A stretch of 64,000 bases of DNA. It comes from Paludibacter sp. GTDB lineage: Bacteria > Bacteroidota > Bacteroidia > Bacteroidales > Paludibacteraceae. Shown one piece after another: positions 34,926 to 44,530 of the stretch. The notes beneath the pieces were generated by a model. It was not told the origin of the DNA, searched no databases, and worked only from the letters and a program-made list of their open reading frames with translations. How positions within the stretch are numbered: position 1 is the first letter of the stretch; each line of letters opens with the position of its first letter. The position numbers were made by a program, and so were the translations under genes. The stretch covers positions 310,001 through 374,000 of the forward strand of contig JANJVQ010000036.1 in the NCBI GenBank assembly GCA_024710005.1, written 5' to 3'.

Positions 34926-36260
34926 ATGAAAAGAATAGTAGTTTTAGGTGCAGGTGAAAGCGGAACAGGTGCAGCAGTACTTGCAAAGCAACAGGGTTTT
35001 GATGTTTTTGTGTCGGACTTATCCGCCATCAAATCATCTTACAAAGCCATGCTGGAAGAACATCAAATTAGCTGGGAGGAGAAGCAACATACTGAGACCC
35101 TGATTCTGAACGCGGATGAAGTGATTAAAAGTCCGGGTATACCAGACAAAGCCCCACTGATGAAAAAAATTGTGGCGCAGGGTATCCCGGTGATTTCTGA
35201 GATTGAATTCGCAGGTCGGTATACCGATGCTAAAATGATTTGTATCACCGGAAGTAACGGGAAAACGACCACGACTACGCTGATTTATCATATCCTGAAA
35301 AATGCGGGATTGGATGTTGGTCTGGCAGGCAATATCGGAAACAGTTTAGCTTTACAGGTGGCGCTTGAACCACATGCTTATTACGTGATTGAGCTGAGCA
35401 GTTTTCAACTCGATCACATGTTCGAATTCAAAGCTGATATTGCTGTTTTGCTGAATATTACACCAGATCATCTGGATCGCTATGATTACGAGTTTCAGAA
35501 CTACGTAGATGCGAAATTCAGAATAACACAAAATCAAACAGAGCGGGATGCTTTCATTTATTGGGAACAGGATCCTGTTATTCAAAAGGAGATGGCGAAG
35601 AGGAAAATACAATCGGCAATTTATCCTTTCGCGCTTGAAAAATCGGAGAAAACCAAAGCTTTCTTAACAGAAGAGAAACTAATTATTGATACCTTAAAAA
35701 CAATATTTGTTATGCCAACATCAGAATTAGCTTTACAGGGAATTCACAACACCTACAATTCCATGGCAGCCGGACTTACAGCTGCAGTACTTGATGTGAA
35801 AAAAGAAGTTATCCGGCAGTCTCTGCTCGATTTTCAGGGCGTGGAGCACCGGCTTGAATATGTGGCTACTGTTCGCAATGTGAAATTTGTGAACGACTCG
35901 AAAGCCACGAATGTCAACTCGTGTTGGTATGCACTGCAAAGTATGAAAACGCCGGTTGTGTTGATATTGGGAGGAACTGATAAAGGCAATGATTACAGCG
36001 AAATCGAAGAGTTGGTGCGTGATAAGGTTCGTGCTTTGGTGTTTTTGGGTGTTGATAATAAGCCATTGCATACTTATTTCGATGGGAAAAAAGAAATGAT
36101 TGCTGATGCTCTCTCGATGGAAGAAGCGGTTGACAAAGCATACCGGTTTGCAAGTGAGGGAGATACGGTGCTGTTGTCGCCCTGCTGCGCGAGTTTCGAT
36201 TTATTCGAGAACTACGAAGACAGGGGACGGCAGTTTAAGCAATGCGTGAGGGCGCTGTGA
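34926..36260 (+). CDS. murD: UDP-MurNAc-L-alanine:D-glutamate ligase
   Basis: A 444-residue Mur ligase. It opens IVVLGAGESGTGAAVLA (nucleotide-binding-like N-domain), with the ATP loop ITGSNGKTTTTTLIYHIL (about 102-120), ELSSFQLDHMFEFK and NITPDHLDRYD in the central domain, and VNDSKATNVNS in the third. ATG 34926 is chosen because the upstream in-frame start at 34845 would translate the spacer repeats. It adds D-Glu to UDP-MurNAc-Ala in the cytoplasm. Confidence 0.95.
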   Translation: MKRIVVLGAGESGTGAAVLAKQQGFDVFVSDLSAIKSSYKAMLEEHQISWEEKQHTETLILNADEVIKSPGIPDKAPLMKKIVAQGIPVISEIEFAGRYTDAKMICITGSNGKTTTTTLIYHILKNAGLDVGLAGNIGNSLALQVALEPHAYYVIELSSFQLDHMFEFKADIAVLLNITPDHLDRYDYEFQNYVDAKFRITQNQTERDAFIYWEQDPVIQKEMAKRKIQSAIYPFALEKSEKTKAFLTEEKLIIDTLKTIFVMPTSELALQGIHNTYNSMAAGLTAAVLDVKKEVIRQSLLDFQGVEHRLEYVATVRNVKFVNDSKATNVNSCWYALQSMKTPVVLILGGTDKGNDYSEIEELVRDKVRALVFLGVDNKPLHTYFDGKKEMIADALSMEEAVDKAYRFASEGDTVLLSPCCASFDLFENYEDRGRQFKQCVRAL

Positions 36261-36261
36261 A

Positions 36262-36330
36262 AAGCGAAAAGCGAAAAGCGAATAGCTAATAGTGAATAAT
36301 GAATAGTGAATAATGGTGTCTGGTGTCCGG
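36262..36330. repeat. GCGAAAA/GTGAATA tandem words (murD-ftsW spacer)
   Basis: Short tandem words AAAAGCG (three times) then GAATAGTGAATAATG, followed by GGTGTCTGGTGTCCGGTGTC. It is low-complexity, noncoding and related to 33446-33518 and 16027-16075. Confidence 0.45.
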
Positions 36331-36368
36331 TGTCTGGCGACAGTAGACTGTAGACAAATCTTATTAAA

Positions 36369-37604
36369 ATGGATTCAATATTAAAGAAATATCTCAAAGG
36401 TGATGCAGTAATATGGGCTGTATTCATTGGTTTGTGTATTATTTCGGCGGTTGAAATGTTCAGTGCTTCAAGTACGCTGGCTTTCAAATCGATTAATCAT
36501 ACCGCACCGATGTTGCGTCACGTGTTGTTCCTGGGGATGGGGGCCTTTATCGCGTTCCTGGTGCATTTTATTCCTGCGAAATTCATCCGCTTCGGAGCGT
36601 TTGTGCTGTTGGCATTCTCGATGGTGACTCTGGTGTTGGTGTTGTTTAAGGGAAAAACCGAAAATGATGCTACCCGTTGGTTGCAACTGGGTGGTTTTCA
36701 GTTTCAGCCGTCAGAGCTGGGTAAGTTATCCCTGATTATTATTGCGGCGGATTTTATTGCGCGGATAAAAAATTCTGCTTCAAACGAAAATAAGTTTTTT
36801 CGGATTTTGATGGTGTTGTCGGCCATCGTGTGTTTCCTGATTCTGTTGGAAAACTTCTCAACAGCCGTATTGCTTTTTGGGGTTATCTGGATCATGATGT
36901 TCATTGGTAAAATAGCTACCCGGAAACTTGTGCTGATTATTGCTGCCATTGTCGGTTTGGGTGTTTTTGGTTTTGCGGCGATTAAAATTTTCCCGCAGGA
37001 AAGTATGCCCAAGATGTTTGACAGGGCTTATACCTGGGAGAAACGCATCGACCGTTATCTTTCCGAAGATAAAGAAAAAGAAGACAAATATGTGATTAAT
37101 GATGAGAACTTGCAGGTGCAGCACGGCAGAATTGCCATTGCAAGGGGTGGTGTGATTGGGGTGATGCCGGGGAACAGTGTGCAACGTGACTTCCTGCCAC
37201 AGGCATATTCCGATTTTATTTACGCGATTATTGTGGAAGAAATGGGATTGGTGGGAGGTGTTTTTGTCATCCTGCTTTATATGGTATTGCTCTTTCGGGC
37301 AGGCAGGATAGCCACAATGAGTAAAACCGTATTTCCCGCGATTCTGGTGATTGGTCTCTCGCTGATGATTGTGTTGCAGGCATTTGTCAGCATGGCTGTT
37401 GCTACCAGCCTGGGTCCCGTGACAGGACAACCGCTTCCCATGATCAGTCGTGGTGGGACTTCCATCCTCATAACCAGTATCTATTTCGGCATTTTGCTTG
37501 GCATTACCAGGCAGATTAAAGAAGAACAGACTGGCAACAATGCACTTACTGAAGAAATTGTAATAGAAGACGACGATGAAGAAACATACGACGAAATCGA
37601 ATAG
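36369..37604 (+). CDS. ftsW: SEDS glycosyltransferase of the divisome
   Basis: A 411-residue polytopic protein of the FtsW/RodA/SpoVE family with about ten membrane segments. Family markers are NDATRWLQLGGFQFQPSELGKL (shown in part: RWLQLGGFQFQPSELGK), HGRIAIARGGVIGVMPGNS with the region before the catalytic loop, IVEEMGLVGG and GPVTGQPLPMISRGGTS. It polymerises lipid II into glycan strands with FtsI. The cytoplasmic tail is very acidic (IVIEDDDEETYDEIE), and its last 29 nt overlap the start of murG in another frame. Confidence 0.94.
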   Translation: MDSILKKYLKGDAVIWAVFIGLCIISAVEMFSASSTLAFKSINHTAPMLRHVLFLGMGAFIAFLVHFIPAKFIRFGAFVLLAFSMVTLVLVLFKGKTENDATRWLQLGGFQFQPSELGKLSLIIIAADFIARIKNSASNENKFFRILMVLSAIVCFLILLENFSTAVLLFGVIWIMMFIGKIATRKLVLIIAAIVGLGVFGFAAIKIFPQESMPKMFDRAYTWEKRIDRYLSEDKEKEDKYVINDENLQVQHGRIAIARGGVIGVMPGNSVQRDFLPQAYSDFIYAIIVEEMGLVGGVFVILLYMVLLFRAGRIATMSKTVFPAILVIGLSLMIVLQAFVSMAVATSLGPVTGQPLPMISRGGTSILITSIYFGILLGITRQIKEEQTGNNALTEEIVIEDDDEETYDEIE

Positions 37605-38706
37605 TCAACCCCGGTTTATCATCAGTGGTGGGGGAACAGGGGGACATATTTTCCCGGCTATCAGTATAGCCAATGCCCTGAAGGAATCATATCCCGAAGC
37701 AGATATTCTGTTCGTGGGAGCTATAGGCAGGATGGAGATGGAACGGGTTCCTGCAGCCGGCTATCCGATAGAAGGACTTCCTGTTAGTGGCTTCGACAGA
37801 AAAAACATGCTGCGAAATGTCAAGGTGTTGTGGAACCTGTTGCGAAGCATTCTCAAAGCGAGAAAAATCATCCGCAGGTTCAAACCTGATGTGGCTATCG
37901 GCGTGGGCGGATATGCCAGTGCGCCGGTATTGCGTGCCGCCTCGGCCTTTGGAGTCCCAACGCTCATTCAGGAGCAAAATTCCTACGCTGGTGTAACCAA
38001 TAAGCTGTTGGCAAAAAAAGCAGCCCGAATTTGTGTGGCCTATGATGAGATGGAGCGGTTTTTCCCTAAAGATAAAATTATAAAAACAGGTAATCCGGTT
38101 CGACAGGACTTGTTTGCGGTTGCTCCAAAGGCTGAGACAGCTTATCAGTTTTTCGGTCTGGACCCGGCAAAGAAAACCATCCTGATTGTAGGTGGAAGTC
38201 TGGGTGCACGTACCATCAACCAAAGTGTGATTGCCCATTTGGAAACGCTGGCGGACTCAGGAGTGCAGGTCATCTGGCAAACCGGGAAGTTTTACATAGA
38301 AGATGCAGAAAAAGCGTTTAAACCTTTCGCCTGTAAACATATTATCGTAACTGCTTTTGTTTCACGTATGGACTACGCCTATGCAGTAGCCGATCTGGTC
38401 ATTTCGAGGGCTGGTGCCAGCTCGATTTCGGAATTATGTCTGCTGGCTAAGCCTGCTGTTTTAGTGCCTTCTCCTAATGTTGCCGAGGATCATCAGACCA
38501 AAAATGCCATGGCTTTGGTGAAGCACGATGCTGCCGTGATGATCAGTGATGTCGAAGCGAAGGACAAAATGATTCCCGAGGCGTTAAAAATAATTCAGGA
38601 TGCCTCAAAAATGACTGCGCTTAGCAAAAATATTCTTAATTTAGCCGAGCAAAATTCAGCGGGTAGAATTGCTGAAGAAGTAAAGAAATTATTAGTGAAA
38701 TTTTAA
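37576..38706 (+). CDS. murG: Lipid II-forming GlcNAc transferase
   Basis: A 376-residue GT28 enzyme adding GlcNAc to lipid I. The N-terminal loop is ISGGGTGGHIFPAISIA, followed by GVGGYASAPVLRAA and LIQEQNSYAGVTNK. The donor-site motif is SRAGASSISEL and the C-terminal site NVAEDHQTKNAMAL. Start ATG 37576 lies inside the ftsW 3' end (29 nt overlap), giving about 15 basic/polar residues before the first strand. No better start exists downstream before the glycine loop. It is membrane-associated on the cytoplasmic side. Confidence 0.94.
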   Translation: MKKHTTKSNSQPRFIISGGGTGGHIFPAISIANALKESYPEADILFVGAIGRMEMERVPAAGYPIEGLPVSGFDRKNMLRNVKVLWNLLRSILKARKIIRRFKPDVAIGVGGYASAPVLRAASAFGVPTLIQEQNSYAGVTNKLLAKKAARICVAYDEMERFFPKDKIIKTGNPVRQDLFAVAPKAETAYQFFGLDPAKKTILIVGGSLGARTINQSVIAHLETLADSGVQVIWQTGKFYIEDAEKAFKPFACKHIIVTAFVSRMDYAYAVADLVISRAGASSISELCLLAKPAVLVPSPNVAEDHQTKNAMALVKHDAAVMISDVEAKDKMIPEALKIIQDASKMTALSKNILNLAEQNSAGRIAEEVKKLLVKF

Positions 38707-38715
38707 CTGTATTAA

Positions 38716-40134
38716 ATGAACAGGTTTACGAAATTCTATTTTCTCGGTATTGGTGGAATTGGCATGAGTGCCATCGCCCGGTATTATAAAATCCACGGTT
38801 TTGAGGTAGCCGGGTACGACCGTACCAGCACCACACTGACCAATGCCTTACAATCCGAAGGAATAGAAATTTCCTATGATGATAAGGATTCAGATATTCC
38901 GCCTAAGTTTCTGGATAAGAACAAAACTTTGGTGATTCTGACTCCTGCCATACCGCAGGACAACCCTCAGTTGGTTTACTTTCGTGAAAAAGAGTTTACT
39001 ATCATGAAACGGGCCGAAGTACTCGGATACATTACCCGACAGAGTAAAGGTGTTTGTATCGCCGGTACACATGGGAAAACGACCACGTCGACGATTACAG
39101 CCCATTTGTTCCGCCAGTCGCAGGTGGATTGCAATGCTTTCCTGGGTGGAATCTCAAATAATTACAACACAAATTTACTGTTGTCGAAGGAAAGTAATTT
39201 TGTGGTAATCGAGGCGGATGAATACGATCGCTCTTTCCACCACCTGACGCCTTATATGGCTGTGATTACTTCTGCAGATGCAGATCACTTAGATATTTAT
39301 AAGACCCATCAGGCGGTGAAGGAAAGTTTTGAGTATTTTGCATCGCTTGTACGTCCCGGAGGAACATTGATTGTAAGGAAAGGCCTGGATATTCATCCGA
39401 CCTTGCAAAAGGGCGTGAAATTATATTCCTATTCCATGGATGAAGGAGGTGATTTTCATGCGGCTAATATCCGCAGTATGCCGGGTGAGATTCGTTTTGA
39501 CTTTGTAACGCCGACTGAAACCATCGCGGATGTCCGACTGGGTGTTCCGGTGAAAATTAACGTGGAAAACAGCGTGGCTGCTATGGCGCTGGCCTGGTTG
39601 AGCGGAGTGACCTCAGAAGAGTTAAGAACAGGTTTGTCTTCTTTTTCAGGAGTTTACAGGCGCTTTAATATCGTGTGCCAAACTGCAGAAACGGTTTATA
39701 TTGATGATTACGCGCACCACCCCAGCGAGTTGCACGCGGGCATTACGTCTATCCGGGAAATGTATCCCGAAAGAAAAATAACCGGGATTTTCCAGCCGCA
39801 CCTGTATTCGCGTACAAAGGACTTCGCGGATGAATTTGCCCGGGTGCTTTCAACTTTGGATGAATTGATTTTGCTTGATATATATCCTGCACGTGAGTTA
39901 CCCATTGAAGGGGTTAATCCGGAACTTATTCTGAATAAAATGACGCTGGATAAGAAACAATATTGTCCGAAAAGTGAACTAATCAGCTTGTTGGAGAAGA
40001 GAGATGATCTGGAAGTGTTGGTCACCTTTGGCGCGGGTGATATTGATGCCCTGGTGCCTGAAATCAGAAAAGTGATTAAACAAAAGAAAATAAATACCGG
40101 GGAGCCTTTGGAAGAACCGGCAGTAAGTATATGA
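38716..40134 (+). CDS. murC: UDP-MurNAc:L-alanine ligase
   Basis: A 472-residue Mur ligase, the first amino-acid-adding step. Motifs are FLGIGGIGMSAIARYYK (N-terminal nucleotide fold), CIAGTHGKTTTSTITAHL (ATP loop, about 113-131), VIEADEYDRSFHHL and VYIDDYAHHPSELHAGI, all conserved in MurC. It follows murG by 9 nt and its stop overlaps the ftsQ ATG in the ATGA arrangement. Confidence 0.95.
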   Translation: MNRFTKFYFLGIGGIGMSAIARYYKIHGFEVAGYDRTSTTLTNALQSEGIEISYDDKDSDIPPKFLDKNKTLVILTPAIPQDNPQLVYFREKEFTIMKRAEVLGYITRQSKGVCIAGTHGKTTTSTITAHLFRQSQVDCNAFLGGISNNYNTNLLLSKESNFVVIEADEYDRSFHHLTPYMAVITSADADHLDIYKTHQAVKESFEYFASLVRPGGTLIVRKGLDIHPTLQKGVKLYSYSMDEGGDFHAANIRSMPGEIRFDFVTPTETIADVRLGVPVKINVENSVAAMALAWLSGVTSEELRTGLSSFSGVYRRFNIVCQTAETVYIDDYAHHPSELHAGITSIREMYPERKITGIFQPHLYSRTKDFADEFARVLSTLDELILLDIYPARELPIEGVNPELILNKMTLDKKQYCPKSELISLLEKRDDLEVLVTFGAGDIDALVPEIRKVIKQKKINTGEPLEEPAVSI

Positions 40135-40883
40135 AACGAAAAGTAATCAGTTATATTCTTTTGATAACCGGTGTCGTAATCGTATTGGGATACCTTGTTT
40201 TCGCGCTAATCCGTTTTTCGGTGGATGAGAGCGATATCAAATGCAAGAATCTGGTTATAAACGTAGATGGGAAGATTGAACTGATAAAATCCGGAGAGTT
40301 GAACGACATGTTGCGGGACAACGACCTGCATCCCATTGGTCAGTCACTGAACCGGTTACGGACAGAACAGATTGAACGTTTTCTGGAACAAAATCCCCTG
40401 GTGAAGCAGGCACTTTGTTATCATACTCCTGATGGTTGTGTCTTTGTAAACGTGTCGCTACGGGAACCCAGGTTTTTGGTTATGACCAACGAGAACTATT
40501 ATGTGGATCAGCACAAGGAGATATTGCCGGTGCCTTTGCATGCAGTGGCTTATGTTCCTGTGGTTACAGGCAGGGTTACCCGGTCGATGGCTAAAGGTAC
40601 CTTGTATGATTTTGTTGACTTTATCGGGAGGCACAGTTTCTGGAATGCACAGGTTTCTCAGATTCATGTCAGAGAGGATTTGAAAGTGGAATTAGTTCCC
40701 AGGGTTGGCAATACGGTGATTTTATTGGGAAGTCTGGATGGTTACGAGGAAAAGCTGAGTCGTGTTTATCGCCTGTATAACCAGGGTTTCAAGGTGATGG
40801 GCTGGAACAGCTATGAAAAAATAGACTTACAATACGACAACCAAATTGTTGGAATAAGAAATGAAAGGGACTCTGAAAATTAG
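40131..40883 (+). CDS. ftsQ: FtsQ-like division protein
   Basis: A 250-residue bitopic protein: a short basic cytoplasmic N-terminus, one membrane segment (about 6-26, ILLITGVVIVLGYLVFALI), then a POTRA-like region (about 40-105) and the FtsQ/DivIB domain with REPRFLVMTNENYYVDQHKE. Sequence is divergent from proteobacterial FtsQ, as usual in Bacteroidota. Position between murC and ftsA and the 4 nt overlap with murC support the assignment. It recruits FtsL and partners at the septum. Confidence 0.87.
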   Translation: MKRKVISYILLITGVVIVLGYLVFALIRFSVDESDIKCKNLVINVDGKIELIKSGELNDMLRDNDLHPIGQSLNRLRTEQIERFLEQNPLVKQALCYHTPDGCVFVNVSLREPRFLVMTNENYYVDQHKEILPVPLHAVAYVPVVTGRVTRSMAKGTLYDFVDFIGRHSFWNAQVSQIHVREDLKVELVPRVGNTVILLGSLDGYEEKLSRVYRLYNQGFKVMGWNSYEKIDLQYDNQIVGIRNERDSEN

Positions 40884-40931
40884 ATTTTTTGAAGTCACGA
40901 TGAGCATACGTTAAAGGATTTATTTAAGAGC

Positions 40932-42224
40932 ATGAAAGGAAAAGAGGATATAAACAGATTGGTGGCTTTTGATTTTGCCGGTACGGGAGTCAGGGCTATT
41001 GCCGCTGAGGTGAGAGAGGATTATGCCATAAAGATAGTGTCGGAAGAAATCAGAAAAGTGGATGAGATAAAGAATGGCATCATCGGACATCCTTCCGGAA
41101 CGGCTTTCAACGTGGTTGCATTACTGAAGGAGTTACAAAACAGTGCCGGCTTGCGTGAACCCATCAAGAAGTTTTCCACTGCATTTGGCGGGAAAAGCAT
41201 GAAAATCGTACATGCTTCGGTTCGTCGTAAGCTAAATAAGTCCAAAGAGATTACCACAGATATCATCGATTCGATGGCCCTGGAATGTGAAAAATCGTAT
41301 CAGGCGCAGGATATGTTGGTTTACGACACCATTCCTGTCTTGTACGAGGTTGATGGTGTGGAGATGGAAAAGCCGGAAGGTCAACGGGGAACTTACATCA
41401 TTGGAAACTATCATTTGGTGGTTGGCAGTGCTCAGATGAAGGTGCAACTGCATAAATGTTTAGAAAGAATCTACAACTGTCATGTTGAGCACATCCCGCT
41501 GGCTGCAGAGGCTTTTGCCATCGCGGTTACAGAGGAGGAAGACAGGCAGGCCGGTTGTGCGGTTATCAATATGGGTGATTCTTCTACAACACTTGCCATC
41601 TACCGGAATGAAATCCTGCAATATCTCATGGTGGTTCCGCTTGGAGGGAGGAATATCACGAAGGATATTGAAGAAATTGGTATAACTGAAGCCTATGCTG
41701 AGAAGTTAAAATGCAAAAAGGGGGTTGCCATGGAAAAGGCAGTCGGCGCTCCTGTGAATATCAGGGTGCCGGCAAAAAATCCGGCAGAACCACCGGTTGT
41801 AATTACGACTACTTTTCTGGCTATGATTATAGAGTCCAGGCTGGACGAGATTTTTCAACCGATATTCAAAATCCTGAATCAGTATGAAGATCAGATTCCT
41901 AATGGCGTGATTATTTCGGGTGGAGGTGCTAAATTAGCAGAAGTAAGGGATTATGTTGAGGAGAAATCCGGAATCCAAACACGTTATGGTGATCATTCGG
42001 GTTGGCTGACTCCTGACACACCCGGAAAATTTATGGATTTGTCGTATGCACAGGTGGTTGGTACCATCATTCTGACACATGACTACAGGTTGGAACATAA
42101 AGAAGTGATTGAGAAAACCGAAGTAGAAAAGAAACCAAAACGTAAATCCATAACAGACAAAATTACACAGGGTATTATCCGTTTTTTTGAGGAAGATACC
42201 GAGATGGAGGTGAAAAAGGAGTAG
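40932..42224 (+). CDS. ftsA: Actin-like division protein FtsA
   Basis: A 430-residue actin-fold ATPase that tethers FtsZ to the membrane. Motifs are LVAFDFAGTGVRAIAAEV (phosphate 1), AAEAFAIAVTEEEDRQAGCAVINMGDSSTTLAIY (shown in part: GCAVINMGDSSTTLAI), LGGRNITKDI and GVIISGGGAKLAEV (adenosine loop). The SHS2/1C region is present between. The C-terminal KITQGIIRFFEED is an amphipathic helix, the usual membrane anchor, followed by a short acidic/basic tail. A small hairpin follows the stop directly. Confidence 0.93.
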   Translation: MKGKEDINRLVAFDFAGTGVRAIAAEVREDYAIKIVSEEIRKVDEIKNGIIGHPSGTAFNVVALLKELQNSAGLREPIKKFSTAFGGKSMKIVHASVRRKLNKSKEITTDIIDSMALECEKSYQAQDMLVYDTIPVLYEVDGVEMEKPEGQRGTYIIGNYHLVVGSAQMKVQLHKCLERIYNCHVEHIPLAAEAFAIAVTEEEDRQAGCAVINMGDSSTTLAIYRNEILQYLMVVPLGGRNITKDIEEIGITEAYAEKLKCKKGVAMEKAVGAPVNIRVPAKNPAEPPVVITTTFLAMIIESRLDEIFQPIFKILNQYEDQIPNGVIISGGGAKLAEVRDYVEEKSGIQTRYGDHSGWLTPDTPGKFMDLSYAQVVGTIILTHDYRLEHKEVIEKTEVEKKPKRKSITDKITQGIIRFFEEDTEMEVKKE

Positions 42225-42243
42225 GGGCGCAATGCTTGCGCCC
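42225..42243 (+). repeat. Hairpin directly after ftsA
   Basis: Stem GGGCGCAA / TTGCGCCC with a 3 nt loop, starting at the base after the ftsA stop. There is no T-tract, so it looks more like a processing or mRNA-stability hairpin than an intrinsic terminator. Confidence 0.55.
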
Positions 42244-42283
42244 AATAGTGGTTAGTGGTTAGTGGTCAGTGGATAGTTAATTA

Positions 42284-42363
42284 GCTTATATGTAACTTAT
42301 ATGACTTATATGGTTTAATAAATTAAAATTTTCTTTTTGTTTCCTTAGTCATCCTTTTGTGAC
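42284..42363 (+). repeat. TATATG/TTTTGTG array element, copy b
   Basis: Starts GCTTATATGTAAC, with three TTATATG heptads, then a T-rich middle and CCTTAGTCATCCTTTTGTGA. The last 9 bp units are lost compared with the other copies. It lies in the 184 bp leader between ftsA and ftsZ. Confidence 0.7.
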
Positions 42364-42408
42364 TCAAATTCTTAAATTGTAAATAATAAAATCGTAAATA
42401 TATATAAT

Positions 42409-43707
42409 ATGGAAGATATTTTGCCATTAGTAGATTTACCCATGATTGACCCTGCGATTATCAAGGTAATTGGTGTCGGCGGTGGAGGTGGAAATGCCGT
42501 AAATCACATGTATAACCAGGGTTTCAGGGATGTGTCGTTTGTGGTATGTAATACCGACAATCAGGCATTGCAGAATTCGCCTGTTCCGCTGAAAATACAA
42601 CTCGGTGTAGGCTTAGGTGCTGGTGGAAACCCTGAAGTGGCACGACAGGCTGCGGAAGATTCCATTGATCGCATCAAAAGTGTATTAAAAGACAATACCA
42701 AAATGGTTTTCATTACTGCTGGTATGGGTGGTGGAACCGGGACCGGAGCTTCTCCTGTGGTGGCACAGGCAGCACATGAATTGGGTATTCTCACAGTTGG
42801 CATCGTAACTATCCCATTTGCATTTGAAGGCAGTATGAAGATACGCCAGGCGCTCGAAGGCGTTGCAGCCTTAAGTGAGCACGTGGACGCCTTGCTGGTT
42901 ATCAACAATGAAAAGTTACGTGAGATTTTTGCCGACCTGGAGTTGTCGAACGCTTTTGCCAAAGCCGACGATGTGCTGACCAACGCAGCCAGGGGCATTG
43001 CAGAGATTATCACGGTTCCGGGTTATATCAACACCGACTTCGCGGATGTTTACACCATCCTGAGCAAAGGTAATGTGGCCATCATGAATACAGGCTATGC
43101 TTCCGGAGAAAAGCGTATTACCAAAGCGATACAGGATGCCCTGAATTCTCCGTTGTTAAATACCAACGATGTTAGCGGTGCAAGCAAAGTGTTGCTCAAC
43201 TTGTACTGTTCAAGTGCACAGGAATATCAGATTAAAATGGAGGAAGTCAAAGAAATCAATGAATTCATGGCTTCCATTGGAGAAGATATTCAGGTGATCT
43301 GGGGTGCTGCTTTCGATGACAGTCTGGGTGAGAATGTAAAGATTACCCTGATTGCAACCGGTTATGATGTGTCTGATATCCCGGGTATGCCGGCATCAGC
43401 TAAGAAAAAGATTCGTCAACAGGCAGCATTGAAAACGGTAACTTTCGATGGTGACAATGAAATTACGGAAGAACCGGAAGCCGAGCAAAGTGTTGAGCCT
43501 GCTCGCCCCGATATCGAGAAATCCATACAAACTTATTATTCTTCATCTATAGATAAAAGTAAGCCTGTACAAGCAGAACTGCCGATTGAGATTGATGAGG
43601 AAATCGAGACGATATCACTTGATTTGGAAGACCTGGATGATGAGGAAGTTCTCGAAAAATCCGAGAACATTCCTGCATGGAAAAGGATGAAGAATAAACT
43701 TTTTTAA
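42409..43707 (+). CDS. ftsZ: Tubulin-like division GTPase FtsZ
   Basis: A 432-residue protein forming the Z ring. It has IKVIGVGGGGGNAVNHMY at the N-terminal nucleotide site, the tubulin signature MGGGTGTGASPVVAQAA and the synergy loop region NTNDVSGASKVLLNL. The variable linker is acidic and Gln/Glu-rich (about 340-415), and the chain ends NIPAWKRMKNKLF, the Bacteroidota-type C-terminal peptide expected to bind FtsA. It closes the dcw cluster; a separate leader with a repeat element suggests its own expression control. Confidence 0.96.
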   Translation: MEDILPLVDLPMIDPAIIKVIGVGGGGGNAVNHMYNQGFRDVSFVVCNTDNQALQNSPVPLKIQLGVGLGAGGNPEVARQAAEDSIDRIKSVLKDNTKMVFITAGMGGGTGTGASPVVAQAAHELGILTVGIVTIPFAFEGSMKIRQALEGVAALSEHVDALLVINNEKLREIFADLELSNAFAKADDVLTNAARGIAEIITVPGYINTDFADVYTILSKGNVAIMNTGYASGEKRITKAIQDALNSPLLNTNDVSGASKVLLNLYCSSAQEYQIKMEEVKEINEFMASIGEDIQVIWGAAFDDSLGENVKITLIATGYDVSDIPGMPASAKKKIRQQAALKTVTFDGDNEITEEPEAEQSVEPARPDIEKSIQTYYSSSIDKSKPVQAELPIEIDEEIETISLDLEDLDDEEVLEKSENIPAWKRMKNKLF

Positions 43708-43713
43708 ATCAGA

Positions 43714-44385
43714 TTAGTCTCTTCTTCCCATGAATATCATCACATAATAAAGCAGTGTAGCCAAAGAGCCCAACGCGGCTACCACATAAGTATAAGCAGC
43801 AGTCTTTAAAGCATCTTTTGCCGGCTCATGAGTTGAATAATTCGTGATGCCGGCATTGCTTAACCAGGCAAGTGCACGCTGACTGGCATTAATCTCCACC
43901 GGCAAGGTGACGAAACTGAAAAGGGTGGTTGTGGCAAATAAAATGATACCAATCAGCAAGAGTTGCGGGAAGGATTCCATAAAAACGATCCCGGCAAGCA
44001 ATACCCATTGTACCCAGTTGGAGGCAAAACTAACCACAGGGACTAATCTTGAACGCATTTGCAGAGGCGCATAAGCCGTGGCGTGCTGTACGGCGTGGCC
44101 GCATTCATGTGCTGCTACAGCGGCTGCTGCCACACTGGCTGAATGATAAACTTCTTCACTCAGATTCACTGTTTTGTTCAGTGGGTTGTAATGGTCGGTC
44201 AACTGACCGGGCGTACAAGTGACTTTCACATCAGTCAACCCGTTTTCCTGCAGCATTTTGTACGCAATGTCCCTACCGGTTAACCCTACCGGAATCTTCG
44301 AGTATTTCTTAAACTTCGATTTCAGACTGCTTTGAATTAAGAAACTCACTAAAGCAGTTACACCAAAAATAATCCAAATAATCAT
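43714..44385 (-). CDS. Membrane zinc metallopeptidase (YugP family)
   Basis: Encodes 223 residues with an N-terminal membrane segment (about 1-17) and further hydrophobic segments at about 118-160 and 195-218. The zinc site HECGHAVQHATAY (HExxH form HECGH) is near residues 93-105. Upstream are GLTGRDIAYKML and LTDHYNPLNKTVNLSEEVY, both typical of the YugP/DUF neutral-zinc-peptidase family. Substrates are unknown; a membrane-protein quality-control role is often assumed. It is convergent with ftsZ, 6 nt from its stop, and is unrelated to the dcw cluster. Confidence 0.87.
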   Translation of the reverse strand: MIIWIIFGVTALVSFLIQSSLKSKFKKYSKIPVGLTGRDIAYKMLQENGLTDVKVTCTPGQLTDHYNPLNKTVNLSEEVYHSASVAAAAVAAHECGHAVQHATAYAPLQMRSRLVPVVSFASNWVQWVLLAGIVFMESFPQLLLIGIILFATTTLFSFVTLPVEINASQRALAWLSNAGITNYSTHEPAKDALKTAAYTYVVAALGSLATLLYYVMIFMGRRD

Positions 44386-44530
44386 ATTGTTTTAATTTTA
44401 ATTTTTAAACCTTTAAACCATATAAGTTTTGTCGCAAATAATTTTCCGTTCTCTGCTTTTCGCTATTCACTATTCGTTATTCGCTCTCTGTTAATTTCAA
44501 TTTCCCTGCCAACGCAGAACCTGTCAGTTT

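Noticed and set aside
36312-36356. GGTGTCTGG/GTAGAC words before ftsW as a regulator site
   Set aside because: Short irregular repetition without a clear dyad or known motif; treated as low-complexity spacer.
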